A DNA stretch of 64,000 nt from Adiantum capillus-veneris (GCA_014529385.2 CM043958.1:88328025-88392024), one strand, 5' to 3'. Shown: positions 11,891 through 27,489, counted from the first letter of the stretch. The notes: generated from the letters alone by a model not told the origin. Program-made: numbers and translations.

Positions 11891-13466
11891 GAGGTCTCAA
11901 AAAAGTAAAAAATCCATAAAGAAAGTCACACAGCAAGTGCCAACAAACAATTGAGCAGAAGTGCCAGAAAATTGAGAAAATTTGAGAAAAACAGTTGAAT
12001 CGAGCCATGATAGATGAAAATTTCAAAATTGATCAAAAGCGAGAAGAAAACAAATCAAGTGTAATCGAGAAATTAGATTTGCGTCGAAAACTGAAAACTG
12101 ATTGGTTAGGAAACGTTCACGTGAAGCTTAGTTTGAAATTGATTTTTTGATAAAATTTGGCCGTGAGAGCATTGTTCACGTGTTGAAATTGCCAATCAAG
12201 GCTGCGCTTAGTAGTCTTTGGTAAAAGTTGGAAAAATTTTGAGTCGTAAGTCTCAAAAACTCCAGAATCTGACCCCGAATCAGGGGAAAACCCCTTGTGA
12301 TCCGAGACCTAACCGTTTTGACCAAGAACATCACAAGTCAAGCCCAGTTCTCGAAGGTGTTTCCACAATTTAGTCAAGAAGCTCGAAGTAATCGTGCAAG
12401 CTATGGATCAGCGAGTGCAAGTGCTTGCATTGCAAATTGGGTCGAGAACATCACAAGTCAAGCCCAGTTCTTGAATGTGTTTCCACAATTCAGTCAAGTA
12501 ATCGTGCAAGCTATGGGTCGGTGAGTGCAAGTGCTTGCATTGCAAATTGGGTCGAGAATTAGACAACCATGGGCACCACTCACATGTGATTGCATATTAG
12601 GCTATTTAAAGCCCAAATTTTGTTTGTTTCAAAAGCTGCAGTCAAGTTTGATACATTCAAGCTAGAGTTTAGCCAACTCTTGTGAGTCTAAAGAGGAGTG
12701 AACAATAAAATAGCTTTGGCAAAAGCAGTCTTGTTAAACCGAAGCAAGAGAAATTTGATGGAGCAACATCAAAATCTTTTAGGATACAGTTTTTACAAAA
12801 CAAGCCAGCATGGACACAAGTTGAGTCAAGAATTCAAGTGAACCGGGGCTAGTGAGTAGCAGCAGCAACAAAAGCACAACTACAACACAACAGATTTTAT
12901 AGCTATATGGATATAGTGGAGATAAAGTATTATATGCAGACAAAAGGCTATAATTATCTTATGAGCAGTGAATGCAACACAAGCCAAGATCCTTTTTATC
13001 AAAGTAAAGCCAGATTACAAAAACTCCTAGATGTTTATATATTTCAGTGTGGAGCTAGGTATTGCAAGCTCAAAGATGAAGTGCAGGTAGAAGTTTAGCA
13101 AATAGATCCAAGTGTTTATCTAGAAATCTACACAAGCCAACAAACCATATAGTTGGTGCATATGCTTGATCAGGGTCATTGAACATGGATTACAGTGGTC
13201 AGATCTACATTCAAGAGCTAGAAATGGAAGATCCAATAAATCAGCCAATAGAAGCCAATGTAATCGAAGAAGAAAGTCAAAGGCAATACAAAGGTGAAGA
13301 CGGAGAAATCTATAGCTAGATGCTCAGTGTTCTAAAAGAAGATGTTGACAAGTTAGCTAGTTGTAATGGTATATTACTTAAATTGTGGATGAAAATGTGG
13401 ACATTTTTCAAAAGATTTTCCAAGAAATCTAGCCAAGAGGGACACAACAACTGAAAATCAAAGTAC
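11890..13466 (+). other. Conserved non-coding block with internal tandem repeat and promoter-like motif
   Basis: A repeat of about 110 bp containing gaacatcacaagtcaagccc occurs twice between 12326 and 12560. Downstream, ggctatttaaagccc near 12600 could be a TATA-type promoter, as in an LTR. A 63-codon plus-strand frame at 12907-13098 (starts MDIVEIKYYMQTKGY) is preserved in units B (20093-20284) and D (45610-45801), but I do not recognise it. The block could be a relic of another retrotransposon leader. Confidence 0.45.
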
Positions 13467-13787
13467 TTAAATCCTAAACCTAAATGTAATCTAACTTAAA
13501 TCTAACATAGCTAGCTAATTTTAAGTCTTGCACTAATTTTAAATATAACCTAATCTTAATCTTACGTTAATTTAAATCTAACCTAATCTTAAACTCAACA
13601 TAAACATAAATCTAAATGTAATCTAACATAATCTTAAATCTAATTTAACTCTTAACCTAATCTCTCTCTCTCTCTCTCTCTTTGTTTTCTCCCCTTACCT
13701 CTCTCTTTCGTCTTCTCCCCCTCTCTCTCTCTTTGATTTTTTATACTCTCTCTCTTTCTCCCTCTTTCTCTTTCTCTTTGTTTTCTC

Positions 13788-13840
<53 letters not shown>

Positions 13841-13922
13841 TGTTTTATATATCTCTCTCTTTACACTTTGTTTATGTATGTGTGTGTGTATGTGTTTTTT
13901 GTTTATGCATGTGCTCTCTCTC

Positions 13923-13961
<39 letters not shown>

Positions 13962-13972
13962 CAAAGACACAA

Positions 13973-14029
<57 letters not shown>

Positions 14030-14354
14030 GAAAGAGGGGAAGGGAACATGAGAGAGAGAGGAGAGGGAACGAGCATACCTGGCTCTCCTTCCTCTCCTCC
14101 TGTATGTGTGTGTGTGTGTGTGTGTGGGGAAGAAAGAGAGACAGAGAGAGGGAGAGCGCGGGTTACCTCTTTCGCTTGAGCGCCAAAAACTCAGATCTGG
14201 GTTTCTGGCGCTCTTGGTTTATTTTTCACCCCTGTCAACGTTGCTATAGGCGGCGCTATGCAACAAATAGAATAGCGATGCCTATAGCGACGCCCATACT
14301 GAAGCTCATAGCGGCGCCGTGGATTTTCACTTTTGAGTGTTGCATTGAGAGCAT

Positions 14355-17300
14355 TGCTAATGTGAAGTGGGAGCAAAAGTCTCTTCATAATGTATGCCTT
14401 TTTTGCTGTGCATAACCCTTTGCAACAAGTTGATCCTTATAGCGATCAATCTCACTATCAGGCTTGCGTTTCAACTTGTAAACCCAATTCGTACCAATGG
14501 CCTTTTTGCCAGGAGGAAAATCACATAAACTCCATGTGTCATTTTCTATAAGTGCATCATATTTTGATTGCATGGAAGCCATGCAATTTTCTGAATTCCG
14601 TCCTTCATCAAAAGATAGAGGTTCCTCAACATCATGTAAGCTAGACACAACCAAAGCATAACAATTTGATGCATAAGATGCATGGTGAGATCTTGAACGA
14701 GTGCGACTAGACAAAGGTGCATCCAATTTACTATCACACAATGTATGCACCAACCATTTTGGCAGACCTCTAGCCAGCTCATTTTCAGCCCTTTCCTCAT
14801 CATCAAGTACATCATGTACAATTGCATCAGTAATAGTCTGATCGATAACATTTTTGGAAACCCCCATAGGCTGTACATTTGCCTCATTGGAATTTACATT
14901 TGAACTTCCACCACTGAAAAGAGGCAACAAAGTGTCATAAATGTCCTATGAGCTGATATTTACTGTCTCTAGTACATGACAACAAGGGCTGAACAAAATC
15001 TTCCACAAATACAACATCTCGTGAGATCAAGATGCATTTTTTTGCAGATGATACAACCTATACCCTTTTCTTTCAGCACTATAACCAACAAAAATACATT
15101 TGATAGCCTTATCATCTAAATTTCTACGCTGTGTTTGTGGTCAAATCATATGCCAAACAACCAAAAACATGCATCTGCTCAATAGAAGGCTTTCTATCAT
15201 GCCATGCTTCATATGGAGTAATTGAATGCAAAGCTTTTGTAGGACACCTGTTTAGTACATAAGTGGCACACATGATGACCTCAAGCCAAAACAAATGCGG
15301 CAAACCTTGAATTTTGACCATACATCGTGCCATTTTTGTAAGTGACCCGTTTTCCCTCTCAACAACACCATTTTGCCGAGGTGTATAAGACACTGTACAT
15401 TGGTGTTTTATCCCACGACTAGCTAGAAATGCATTAAATTCATGAGAGATATACTCCCCCCTCTCGATCGGATCAGAGGGTGCCCATAGTACATTTTGAG
15501 ACATTTTTAGCGATAGCCAAAAATTGTTTGAATCACATAAAACTTTAAACTTTTCTTTAAGCGTAAATACCCATGCATGCCTAGAGAAATCATCAATGAA
15601 AGTCACGAAGTAAAGGTAATTACCCAAGGACGGAGTTTGCATGGGCCCACAAACATCACTATGCACAAGCTGCAACCTGCATGTGGCCCTAATTGAACCA
15701 TCCTTTGGAAACTTAGAACGTTGCATCTTATCGAGAATACAAACTTCACAAACATGTTTTACAGGTTCTTCAAGAGGCGGCAAATAAGCAACCATATCAA
15801 ATTTTTGCAAACACAGCAAATTGGCAAAATTCAAATGACCAAAAGTGCATGCTAAAGTTTTTCATCTGGAATAGCCTTTGAATCCACAACTACATTTGCA
15901 AAATTATTCCCACAGTTGTCATACAAATAGATTATACAGCCCACAACATAAAATGCCAGATGCAACAATTTCATCACTAAAACTGAGATCATGTACTGTA
16001 CATCTGTTATCCACAAATTTGACTACAAGACCAAGTCTAGCCAGTGCAGATACAAACAAAAGACTCTTTTTGACCCTAGGAATATAAAGTGCATCAACAA
16101 GTGTGAAAGAACTGCCATTTGCAGCAGTAAGCACAATCTTTCCAACTCCCTACACCAGATAAGAGCCATTGTTGGCACAAGTAACTGAATTTCCATGTGG
16201 GACAGACTCAAGAGAGGTGAACAAATCACGATGTGAGGTAATGTGCTTTATCGAACCACTATCAAAATACCACACATGTGAATATGCGACAACTGACATG
16301 CATGCATCATGGACAATAGGATTATAAGTACACTTTGCACTAAAAGCCCATTCTGCATCAACATTAGCATCACAATCTCCTTTCATAGAAGACTCAACAA
16401 TAGCTGCATTTGTAGTGGAACCACCCTCTTTCTTCTTAGCCTCTTTGGCCTTCAACTTAGGACACTGCTTGATCAAGCGATCATTATCTTTACAATAATG
16501 GAAATGCATCTCATTTTTGCCCTTATCACCATAACTTCTAGAGGAATTGATTCCAGCAGAAGCATTAGGAACATGTGATTTTCCACTCGCATAAGAACCA
16601 TGGGAAGTGTCTATAAAGCATCAATAGAGGCCTGTTCAACTACACACTGTCGAGTCCTGTTTTTTTTGGAAAATGACTCTTGCAACAACAATGTGCATAA
16701 TGCATCAAAATTGACATCTGCACGATTTCCTTGGGTCATAAGTCTCCAAGTTCTAGCAAAAGTCTAGTAAGAATCTGGCAAGGCATCAAGAACATTCTGC
16801 ACAAGGGATCTGTCTGAAATGACTTCACCTGCAAAAATAATTTGCTCATTAATATACTTGACACCAGCAAGGAAAGTGTCCATATCATCTTCTTCATGCA
16901 TAATCTTCGACTCTAGCTCTTTATGCATCATCAATGCAATTTTTGCCTCATTGTGACTTGCATAAGAATATCCCAAGCCTGTTTTGCAGATTTTCTTGAA
17001 TGAATGTGAGGAGTAATAGTGCGCTTCACAGACAATGCAATCAATGCATGAGCCTGCACATCTTTTACATCCCAACGAGCTTGTTCTACCTTAGACAAAA
17101 CAACTCTAACAATAGAAATCCTTGTAGCCAGAATATCCCAAGTTTGTTTTGCAGATTTACCTGAATGAATGTGAGGAGTAATAGTGTGCTTCACAGACAA
17201 TGCAATCAATGCATGAGCCTGCACATCTTTTACATCCCAACGAGCTTGTTCTACCGTAGGGAAAACAACTCTAACAATAGAAATCCTTGTAGCAAGACCT

Positions 17301-17852
17301 GCAACATCCTCAACATCGCCTACATCCTCAGAACCAAGACATACATCAATGCCTTGCACAATATTCCAGACACCCTTTGACACAAGAACATGTTGCGTCA
17401 TGTAAGCCCACATAGGGTAATTGTCCCCATCCAATCTGTCCTCCGTAACAAACATCTTGAACACATCTATGTTGTTGTTGGCCATGACAAATGCCAGCAC
17501 CTGATGTATAAACTGCCCGAAAAGAAGAGAAATGAAGCAAGAACAACGCGTGATATATAGCACAAACCATCGAAGACAGTAAGGTACCTGTTATGCAAAA
17601 AACGGCGCTGACAATATTTCTGTACAAAATGAGAAAATAACATGTGCAGTACTAAGTAGCGTGTAGTGGAAACGGAGGCCGAAATGAGCCCAAATAAAAA
17701 ACTGAGCAGATTAAGCTCTTTGAGCTTACCCGAAATTTTGGTCGACCTATGAACACTGGCCAAAGCTCACAGAAATCGAAGAAAGTGAGCAGGCGTGTGC
17801 TAGAGCTGTTGGCAACTAAGCCCGGGAGGACACAACCTGCTCTGATACCAAT
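14355..17852 (-). pseudogene. Ty1/Copia family 1, copy B: gag-pro-int-RT remnant
   Basis: Same layout as copy A. Gag starts at the ATG at 17483-17485. The remains of the zinc knuckle (YCKDNDRLIKQCP) and the protease block with WYFDSGSIKHIT are in 16150-16509. A 236-codon integrase frame at 15124-15834 includes HSDVCGP, FIDDFSRHAWVF and TPRQNGVVEREN. The RT N-terminal region lies at 14385-14930. The RT is truncated at the same point as in copy A. Integrase is less damaged than in A, but gag still has stops and the RT catalytic half is missing. Confidence 0.88.
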
Positions 17853-18312
<460 letters not shown>

Positions 18313-20653
18313 TTCGTGGCTGCGCGCCAGGGTGCAGACCCCTCTCTTTGTTCTATGCGTGCTTGTCCATCATCGTTGTCATCATTTCCCTATTGGCCGC
18401 CATTAACACTGCACCCCACGGGCTAGTGCACTCCATCTCTCTTCCTTCTCCTGCTGCAATTCGCTGAATACGCATTCCCAGTGTCCCACCCTTGTCTCCT
18501 TTGATGAGCGCCACCGCCGTCATCGCCGCCGGTATTGTAGGTAACCCCCAAGTCAACCACGTTGTAGGTAATAAGGATTTTTTTTTCAATTATTTTAAGC
18601 TAGGTTAGTTTAACTTGTTTTCGTTTTGTTTTTATTCATTTAAAAAAGAAATAATTAAAAAATCTAAAAAATTATTTTTTTTAATAAAAGAGAGAAAATT
18701 TCATAAAATTCTCCTTTAAAAAAAAAACACAAAATTTCAAAAAAGCTTAAAATAAGTGAAAAGAAATACAAAGAATTAGGAATACTGATAAAAATAAGAA
18801 AAAACAAAATAAAAAATTAAAAATCAATAAAAATAAAAATATATACTTTAAAAATTCTAAAAATAGAAAAGTCAACCAAAACTCATAAAAAATATAAAAA
18901 CTTCAAAGATTCACAATAAAAAATAAAAATTGATCAGATAAATAACAAAAAAAGTTAAAAATTCAAAAAAAAACATAAAAATAAAAAAATTCACAAAAAG
19001 ATTTTCCAAAAAATTATAAAAATAGTAAAAGATTTAGAAAAATAAAAAATTCTACGATTTTTTTTAAAAAAGAGAGGAGGTCTCAAAAAAGTAAAAAATC
19101 CATAAAGAAAGTCACACAGCAAGTGCCAACAAACAATTGAGCAGAAGTGCCAGAAAATTGAGAAAATTTGAGAAAAAGAGTTGAATCGAGCCGTGATAGA
19201 TGAAAATTTCAAAATTGATCAAAAGCGAGAAGAAAACAAATGAAGTGTAATCGAGAAATTAGATTTGCGTCGAAAACTAAAAACTGATTGGTTAGGAAAC
19301 GTTCACGTGAAGCTTAGTTTGAAACTGATTTTTTGATAAAATTTGGCCGTTAGAGCATTGTTCACGTGTTGAAATTGCCAATCGAGGCTGCGCTTAGTAG
19401 TCTTTGGTAAAAGTTAGAAAAATTTTGAGTCGTAAGTCTCAAAAAGTCTAGAATCTGACCCGGAATCAGGGGAAAACCCCTTGTGATCCGAGATGTAACC
19501 GTTTTGACCAAGAACATCACAAGTCAGGGCCAGTTCTCGAAGGTGTTTCCACAATTTAGTCAAGAAGCTAGAAGTAATCGTGCAAGTTATGGATCAGCGA
19601 GTTCAAGTGCTTGCATTGCAAAATTGGGTCGAGAACATCACAAGTCAAGCCCAATTCTTGAAGGTGTTTCCACAATTCATTCAAGTAATCGTGCAAGCTA
19701 GGATCGGTGAGTGCAAGTGCTTGCATTGCAAATTGGGTCGAGAATTAGACAACCAGGGGCACCACTCACATGTGATTGCATATTAGGCTATTTAAAGCCC
19801 AAATTTTGTTTGTTTCAAAAGCTGCAGTCAAGTTTGATACATTCAAGCTAGAGTTTAGCCAACTCTTGTGAGTCTAAAGAGAAGTGAACAACAAAATAGC
19901 TTTGGCAAAAGCAGTCTTGTTAAGCCGAAGCAAGAGAAATTTGATGGAGCAACATCAAAATCTGTTAGGAGATAGTTTTTACAAAGCAAGCCAGCATGGA
20001 CACAAGTTGAGTCAAGAATTCAAGTGAACCGGGGCTAGTGAGTAGCAGCAGCAACAAAAGCACAACTACAACACAACAGATTTTATAGCTATATGGATAT
20101 AGTGGAGATAAAGTATTATATGCAGACAAAAGGCTATAGTTATCTTATGAGCAGTGAATGCAACACAAGCCAATATCCTTTTGATCAAAGTAAAGCCAGA
20201 TTACAAAAACTCCTAGATGTTTATATATTTCAGTGTGGAGCTAGGTATTGCAAGCTCAAAGATGAAGTGCAGGTAGAAGTTTAGCAAATAGATCCAAGTG
20301 TTTATCTAGAAATCTACACAAGCCAACAAACCATATAGTTGGTGCATATGCTTGATCAGGGTCATTGAACATGGATTACAGTGGTCAGATCTACATTCAA
20401 GAGCTAGAAATGGAAGATCCAATAAATCAGCCAATAGAAGCCAATGTAATCGAAGAAGAAAGTCAAAGGCAATACAAAGGTGAAGACGGAGAAATCTATA
20501 GCTAGATGCTCAGTGTTCTAAAAGAAGATGTTGACAAGTTAGCCAGTTGTAATGGTATATTACTTAGATTGTGGATGAAAATGTGGACATTTTTCAAAAG
20601 ATTTTCCAAGAAATCTAGCCAAGAGGGACACAACAACTGAAAATCAAAGTACA
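18313..20653. other. Remainder of unit B: A-rich DNA and conserved non-coding block
   Basis: Counterpart of 11125-13466. It contains the A-rich stretch, the repeat of about 110 bp (19512-19740), a ctatttaaagccc motif near 19790 and the small preserved frame at 20093-20284. No gene is recognised. Confidence 0.45.
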
Positions 20654-21166
20654 AAGCAAGTTGGAAATCCCAATCCCAATGTAAGTGCATCTAACTTGTC
20701 ACTTTTGGTGTAATGAGATGGTCTACATTACCATTAGAGGCACCAGTAAAATCATGACAAAGTCAAATTTTGCATAAAGATGCACATGCACCTGAAAAGC
20801 TTAACTTATTAATCCTTTGAACAACAAATTCTTGCTAAATTTGGTCAAAGTTTCAAGTTATCACCGAAGGTGAAAAAGAATGTTGGTTTGCAAGTGATTC
20901 TGCATCCACTACCACAAATGTGCAATCATTCATGAGTTTAAGGGACACATCAAAGAGAATGATGCTAGCATTGTATGGAACATATAATTCATATGCACAC
21001 TATGTAGACTGAGAAGCGAAATTGAACAAAAAGGACCAACCAATGTTTGAAAGGCCCACATACCAGCTCATACAATTGTGCCGAGTGACATATCAAGAAG
21101 GATGGTTCATTTCAGAGGAAATAATCTATTATAGCCCATCCTCTCTAGAGCTGAATGATATTACCT
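20654..21166. other. Unrecognised DNA, degenerate Copia-like context
   Basis: A frame near 20880-20960 reads ECWFASDSAS-like and resembles the Copia protease context, but it is broken. The equivalent region at 46180-46640 lacks about 39 bp after gaggcacc. No intact gene. Confidence 0.35.
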
Positions 21167-21511
21167 GAGTGTGTTAAGAGAGAAAAGGAGAGAGATTGAA
21201 CTCTTGCAAGCACACACAGACACAAAGATGGAGGCAAAAGACATTTCTTCTTCTTCACCAACTCAAGATAAGAGGTCTACAAAACATATGGGAAAATACA
21301 ACATAAACATGGAAACTAGTACAATGGTCTAGTATAAATTTCTAGTGAGTAAGGTGAGTAAATAAGTGTGCCATCACTTTGGTAGATAGACCAACTCGAT
21401 GTAGTCCATTGGTAGTATCACTGGCAAAGATATGCGTATCCACCAAGACACACCAGTGATGATGACTGTCAGTGGTAGTCATCCAAGAGTCGTACATGTT
21501 GAGCTTGACAT
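21167..21511 (-). mobile_element. Probable 3' LTR of Copia family 2, copy 1
   Basis: The right border is ...ttgacatctcaaca followed by ctccccctcaagctc. On the minus strand this reads as a polypurine tract (gagcttgagggggag) directly before a TGTTGAG LTR start. The left border, around tgagtgtgttaagag, is less certain. A near-identical copy is at about 46631-46987. Confidence 0.65.
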
Positions 21512-22800
21512 CTCAACACTCCCCCTCAAGCTCAACGCCATCTCTCATATGCCAAGCATCACTTGAAACCACCACAGCTTTGCCACTCCAAGGGCCTTCA
21601 TGAACATATTTTTAACCTGATCATCCCTCGCTACATATTGCAGGTCAATGTCGCCTGCTAAGACCCTCTCTCTAATGAAGTGGTAGAGAACCTCTATGTG
21701 CTTTGTCCTAGCATGAAACATTGGGTTTTGTGCCAATTATATGCTACTGAGGTTGTCACAATAAATGACAACTAGCCTCTATACCTGTAATCCAATGTCG
21801 TGAAGTAGCAATCTCAGCCATGCTACCTCACATACCACCCCTGTAGCACCCTTGTACTCTACCTCTGTACTTGAAAGCGAAATTGTAGGTTGCTTCTTGC
21901 TTCTCCATGTGATGGAAACACTCCCAAGTGAGAACATGAATCTCTGGTAGACTTGCAATTATATGTACTACCAGACCAATCCGCATCTGTGTAGCCATGA
22001 GATGCAAATCCACATCAGCCCTATAAAAGAGTGCATAATCCAAAGTAGCACTCTCATAGCGCAAAGTGTGCCTCATTGCATCCAAGTGTGATCTCTAAGG
22101 AGATTGCATAAAATGACTCACCAATCCAATTGTGTAGCTCAAGTTTAGACGTGAGATAGTCAAGTAGATCAAGCTACCCACAATCTTCCTGTACATGGTA
22201 GCATTATCAAGAACTTGACCTTTGCATCATTTCCCAACTTCAAATTTTGATCTAAGGGCATTGCAATTGGCTTACAATCAGCCACACCATACTTTTTTAA
22301 CATATCCAAAGTATATTGCCTTTGTGATAGCCATACACCTTCTTCAGTGCAAATAATTTCAATGCCCAAGAAATACCGCAAGTATCCTAAGTCTTTCATG
22401 TCAATCTCTTGCATAAGTAGAGCTTACACGCTCTGTACTTCAACTATATTATCACCTCCAACAATCGAATCATCCACATATATACATATTACCACAATTC
22501 CTGCCTTGTTCTTTTACACATATAATGAATGGTCTGCATCAGGCATACCAAAGCCTAATGAAATGAGGAATGCCACAATCATCTCATACGAAGCTCCAGG
22601 TACTTGATTCAGCCCATACAATGCTTTCTTTTATGTGCATACAAGGTCATGTAACCTCATATTTGCATAAACTTATGACTACTCCATATACACAATTTCC
22701 TCCAAGTCTCCATTCAAAAATGCATTCTTTACATCCATTTGTTTCAATACCCATTTTAATGCGGCAACCACTGCAATAAACACACAAACGGTTAGTCATG
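21512..22800 (-). pseudogene. Copia family 2 RT-RNase H fragment, copy 1
   Basis: A different Copia family from family 1. The RT block contains MKDLGYLRYFLGIEI (22169-22414). An RNase H region follows (21828-22085), and the terminal block has FHARTKHIEVLYHFIRERV (21545-21736). Upstream RT pieces continue to about 22800, where homology stops. Frameshifts and stops separate the pieces. Gag, protease and integrase are absent. Confidence 0.82.
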
Positions 22801-23200
22801 GGACCATATCTTAAGCCTCACCTGAAGGTGGGGTTTCCATGGGAACCCCCTCTACATAATCATTACCAACTCAAGGCATTAAGAAAACAAGAATTAAAAA
22901 AAATAAATTTAAAATAACAAAGTAAAGGAGCTAAAGAAGGCCTTCATCTTTTTTAAAGGTTGAGACGGGGGGGTGGGGTGTTAACTAAACCGACATTTGT
23001 TTGTAATGACATTAACACAAAGGTCAAAACCAAGCAATTGGAGGCGTTGGATAGTCACCAAGCCCCCATGTTTGCCTGGTTTTGAACCCACTACATGACC
23101 CATAATCACATCATCACACAGGTCTCTCGACGTCAGCTAACAAAAGCTACAAAAGGCTCGAGCCTTACAAATGCACATCAAAGATAAATACAAAGAAGCA
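22801..23200. other. No gene seen
   Basis: Unique-looking DNA with a short G-rich run (gacgggggggtggggtg, near 22965). It is almost identical at 48241-48640. Confidence 0.5.
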
Positions 23201-24055
23201 GTAAGATTGGGTCACATATTTTTTACATTTTCCATGAATGGTCATGTATTGTAAATTCTCGCTTTATTTCAAGCCATTGTAATTTTTATAATTTGTTACA
23301 TGCTCAATGAGAGTTCAAGCTATAAAGAATAGGTCAGATAGTGTGCCTAGGTTGCAGATCATTAAACTGTGCAGCCTTAAAGGCCTTGGGCGCCCAGATA
23401 ATGCATATTTTTACCCTAGGTATATAAGGTAGTGTGTAAATGGAATTAGGGTTCTCAACCTCATTTGTTGAGACCACTTTTTGATGAGAGCTCATGAGGT
23501 GTATGGCTATGGAGTCCTTGAGCTTCTCCTTGCTCATGTGACTTGATTAACACTAATCAAGGCTTAATTCTCTTTCACTATGCCTCTCTCATGATTCTAA
23601 TGATTGCTAATGATGCATTGATTAGCTAGATTGAAAGTAATTAGTGGTTAATCCCTCTCTAATCTTGTGTGATTTCCCTCTACTATTTGTGTTTGCATGT
23701 AGGTTTGATTGGAGTGCAGATGCTCAATAGATCTTTGTGTGTGCACTTGTGATTAGTGTGTCGAATGACATGATTGGTGATGTGTGCATATTGGAATCAT
23801 TAGTGTGTCTGATTGGGTTGATTTGAGGTGAAGAAAAGTGATTGTGGAGATTGTCAAACATCGTGTCTAAGCTTCTCCATAGGCCGAGAAGCCCACTTCA
23901 TAGAGTTTCCGTTTGTGTTGCCATGATTAGCTCACTAATTGTTGAGTTTTTACATGCCCTAACCGGGTAGCTCATCCCTCCGGATTGACAATTATTTTTG
24001 GTCATTGGAGCTATACTACGATGGTCTCCCAACATTTGGCACCGTTACCGAGAAG
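23200..24055 (+). mobile_element. Putative Ty3/Gypsy-type LTR with primer-binding site, copy 1
   Basis: A promoter-like ggtatataaggtagtg near 23420 is followed about 600 bp later by caacatttggcaccgttaccgagaa (24027-24051). This resembles the LTR/primer-binding junction TTTGGCGCCGTTGCCGGGGA of plant Tat/Athila/Ogre-type Gypsy elements, though imperfectly. No Gypsy coding region follows. The same sequence is at 48640-49495. Confidence 0.5.
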
Positions 24056-24084
24056 CGATGACCTACACTAGTGTAATTATGGCA

Positions 24085-24225
24085 TAATTGAAAGGTTTTC
24101 TCACTAATTTGACTTGTGTGTTTTTAATTTTGTGGATTTTGGATGTGTGTGCATGAAGCAATGAGTTTATTGAAAGGTTTTCTCACTAATTTGACTTGTG
24201 TGTTTTTAATTTTGTGGATTTTGTG
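24085..24225. repeat. 81-bp direct tandem duplication
   Basis: A block beginning attgaaaggttttctcacta and running through ttttaattttgtggatttt occurs twice. The second large copy (near 49525) has it once, joined directly to DNA equivalent to 25968. Confidence 0.8.
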
Positions 24226-25690
24226 CTTATGCTTTGTTATTTGCCTAATTAGAGGCTTGGATTGCATTCTAACAGTGCCGGTTTGTGCTAATGGCTTAAT
24301 GATTTGATGAATTTGGAATCCAAGATTAGGGCTTTGGAGCATTGAAAAAAGAGGCCTACACATTGTGTAATCGACGGTTGGATGGTTCTTATGGAATCAA
24401 ATCTTGTGCAATATGCTTCGCCGTTTATCAATTTGTGATTTGTGCTTCGTCGTAATGCTAAAATTTTCTTGCAATTGAATGTGAAAATTGATGGTCTCAT
24501 GGCTAATGGGCAATGTTAACTTGCTTAATTTCATACTTCAATGTTCAATTTCAATTGTGTGCATCGAAATCAAGTGTGTGTGCATCCCAATTGAGTGTGT
24601 GTATGTTTGTGCACTATTTTATCCTTGTGTGTGCACCTAATGATCAATGTGTGCATAATGATTTTGCTAATTTGATGATTGATTTGTGTTATGGTCATGC
24701 CCAATTGGAGATTTGTAAATTCAATTTGCAAATTTGACGTGATTAACCCTTGTGTGTGCGCACCTAAAAATTGGTAAAAACTGCCAATTATTAGTGTGTG
24801 AGCGTCTATAAAGTGCTTAATGTGCATGGTTAATTTAATTTTTGATTGCAAATTTGATGCATGTAATGGTTAAGTGTTGCATTTTTGAGCTCAAAACATG
24901 GATTTACACACTCCGATTACGTCATTTTTTGACTTAATTTTGCCGGTTTAATTGCCTAGTTTTGGATTTTATGGTCAAAATTAAATGGAAATTGAATTGA
25001 TGTGATTATTGTGATTTGATTTGGCTGCACTTATCCCCCTAATTCTGGAGGATTTTTTTTTTCAAATTGAATATTTTTTGGATAATTTTTTAAGATTTGT
25101 GATAAATTTTTTCTATTTCTGCATTAATTTTTGCATAATTTTGATATCTTGCGATCTTAATATACTATTTTGTATGCGTGTTTATGGCATCATTTTGAGC
25201 ACATTTGTGTCCTCATTTGTCGCGTTTTGTGCGTTTTGCTATTTTCGGGGATCGAGTTGTTGATTTTGTTGTAATTGAATTGATTTTTTTTTGCTATTTT
25301 GGAAGTATTTGTGCATTTCAAAAGCATTTTCGATGATTTTCTAAGGTTAAAAGAATTTATCAAGAATTTTTGGGCAATTTTTTGGATTTCTCAATGATTT
25401 TTTGCATTTTTAGCTAATTTTTGGACTAATTTTGGCATTTTTGAGCTTTAAAAAAAATAAAATTTGAAAACTTGTGTACAATGAGCACTGGCGGTTGATC
25501 ATGAGCTTGGGTGTATGCTCCAGCATTTTTCTGGCGTTCATGCGGGCTCTGCGGTAAATTTTGAGCTTCAACGCAAAAAACAAACTCCAACGGATTGTGT
25601 ATGTGAGAATCGCCCCTTGCAGTGATAAAGCTTAAATAATTAAAAAGAACTACTCCCCAACCCTCTTAGACACACTGAAGGTACTCTCCC
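24226..25690. other. AT-rich DNA without a gene
   Basis: TTTTGG/AATTTG-rich sequence, open by chance in short frames. The segment 24159-25968 is missing from the second large copy, so it is either a deletion there or an insertion here. Confidence 0.55.
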
Positions 25691-25714
25691 TTGCACTTTG
25701 TCTCTCCACCCGAC

Positions 25715-26590
<876 letters not shown>

Positions 26591-27489
26591 AATCCCCCTG
26601 GAGTGATGTGGTGAACGAGAGCTGGCACATAGAGAAAATGGAAGTGCCATTCCCTGAGGACATGATAAGTCCAGAAAGGGGAGTAAGCCCAAAGCTTCGC
26701 GGAAAGCTTCAAACTTCTCACGAGACAATGCCTTTGTGAAAAGATCTGCAAGGTTGTCCTATGTTGGAACATAAGCCAAGCTGATCTCTCCTCCTGAGAG
26801 CCTCCCCCTGACATAGTGATAATGCACGTGAATGTGCTTTGTGCGAGCATGAAAAACTGGGTTCCTCGTCGCAACTGCTAATGCGCTTTGGCTGTCAGTG
26901 TAGATAGTGTTGGCAGTGTCTTGTCCAACACCAAATCAGCCATGAGGCGTCTGATCCATACACACTCAGCCGTAGCTGTGAAGACTACCATGTACTGAGC
27001 CTCACAACTGGAAGTGGCCATAGTAGGTTGCTTCTTGCTCAACCATGATATGCATGAGATGCCAAGCATGAAACAAAAACCACTTGTGGACACTCATGTG
27101 TCAAAACAACCAGCCCAATCTAAGTCCAAAAAAGCATGTAAATGTGGCGGCAATGATCCCCCCTTGGGATAAAACAAGCCAAGATGTAAAGTGCCACTCA
27201 AGTAGCAGAAAATCCTCTTGATAGCCTGCCAGTGCTTAGACCGTGAATATGCATGAATCTGCTGACCTATGAGACACCAAACTGAATATCCGGCTATATA
27301 AAGAGGCATCCGACAACAGTTTGGTAAAGAGTGACATCTGCAGGATCACCAGCATCATGAAGACTCAATTTCAAACCTATGTCCATGGGAATGGCAATAC
27401 GTTTGCAATCCTCAAGTCCAAACTTACATAGCAATGTCTCTATGTAACTTTTCTGACTCAAGCCAATACCACCATCACACCGCTTAAAC
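26591..27489 (-). pseudogene. Copia family 1, copy C: RT end and RNase H (3' part)
   Basis: RNase H includes SCEAQYMVVFTATAECVWIRRLM (26878-27093). The preceding block has YSVWCLIGQQIHAYSRSKHWQ and a LSGTLHLGLFYPKGG motif (27094-27309). The coding region is cut at 27489 by E1 within the codons for GIQFK and resumes at 35775. Stops make it non-functional. Confidence 0.85.

Noticed and set aside
22550-22570. A cctaatg in Copia family 2 (and cattagg near 9448, 16563 and 63585) as further CATTAGG element ends
   Set aside because: They lie inside conserved Copia sequence or lack a matching inverted partner and empty site.
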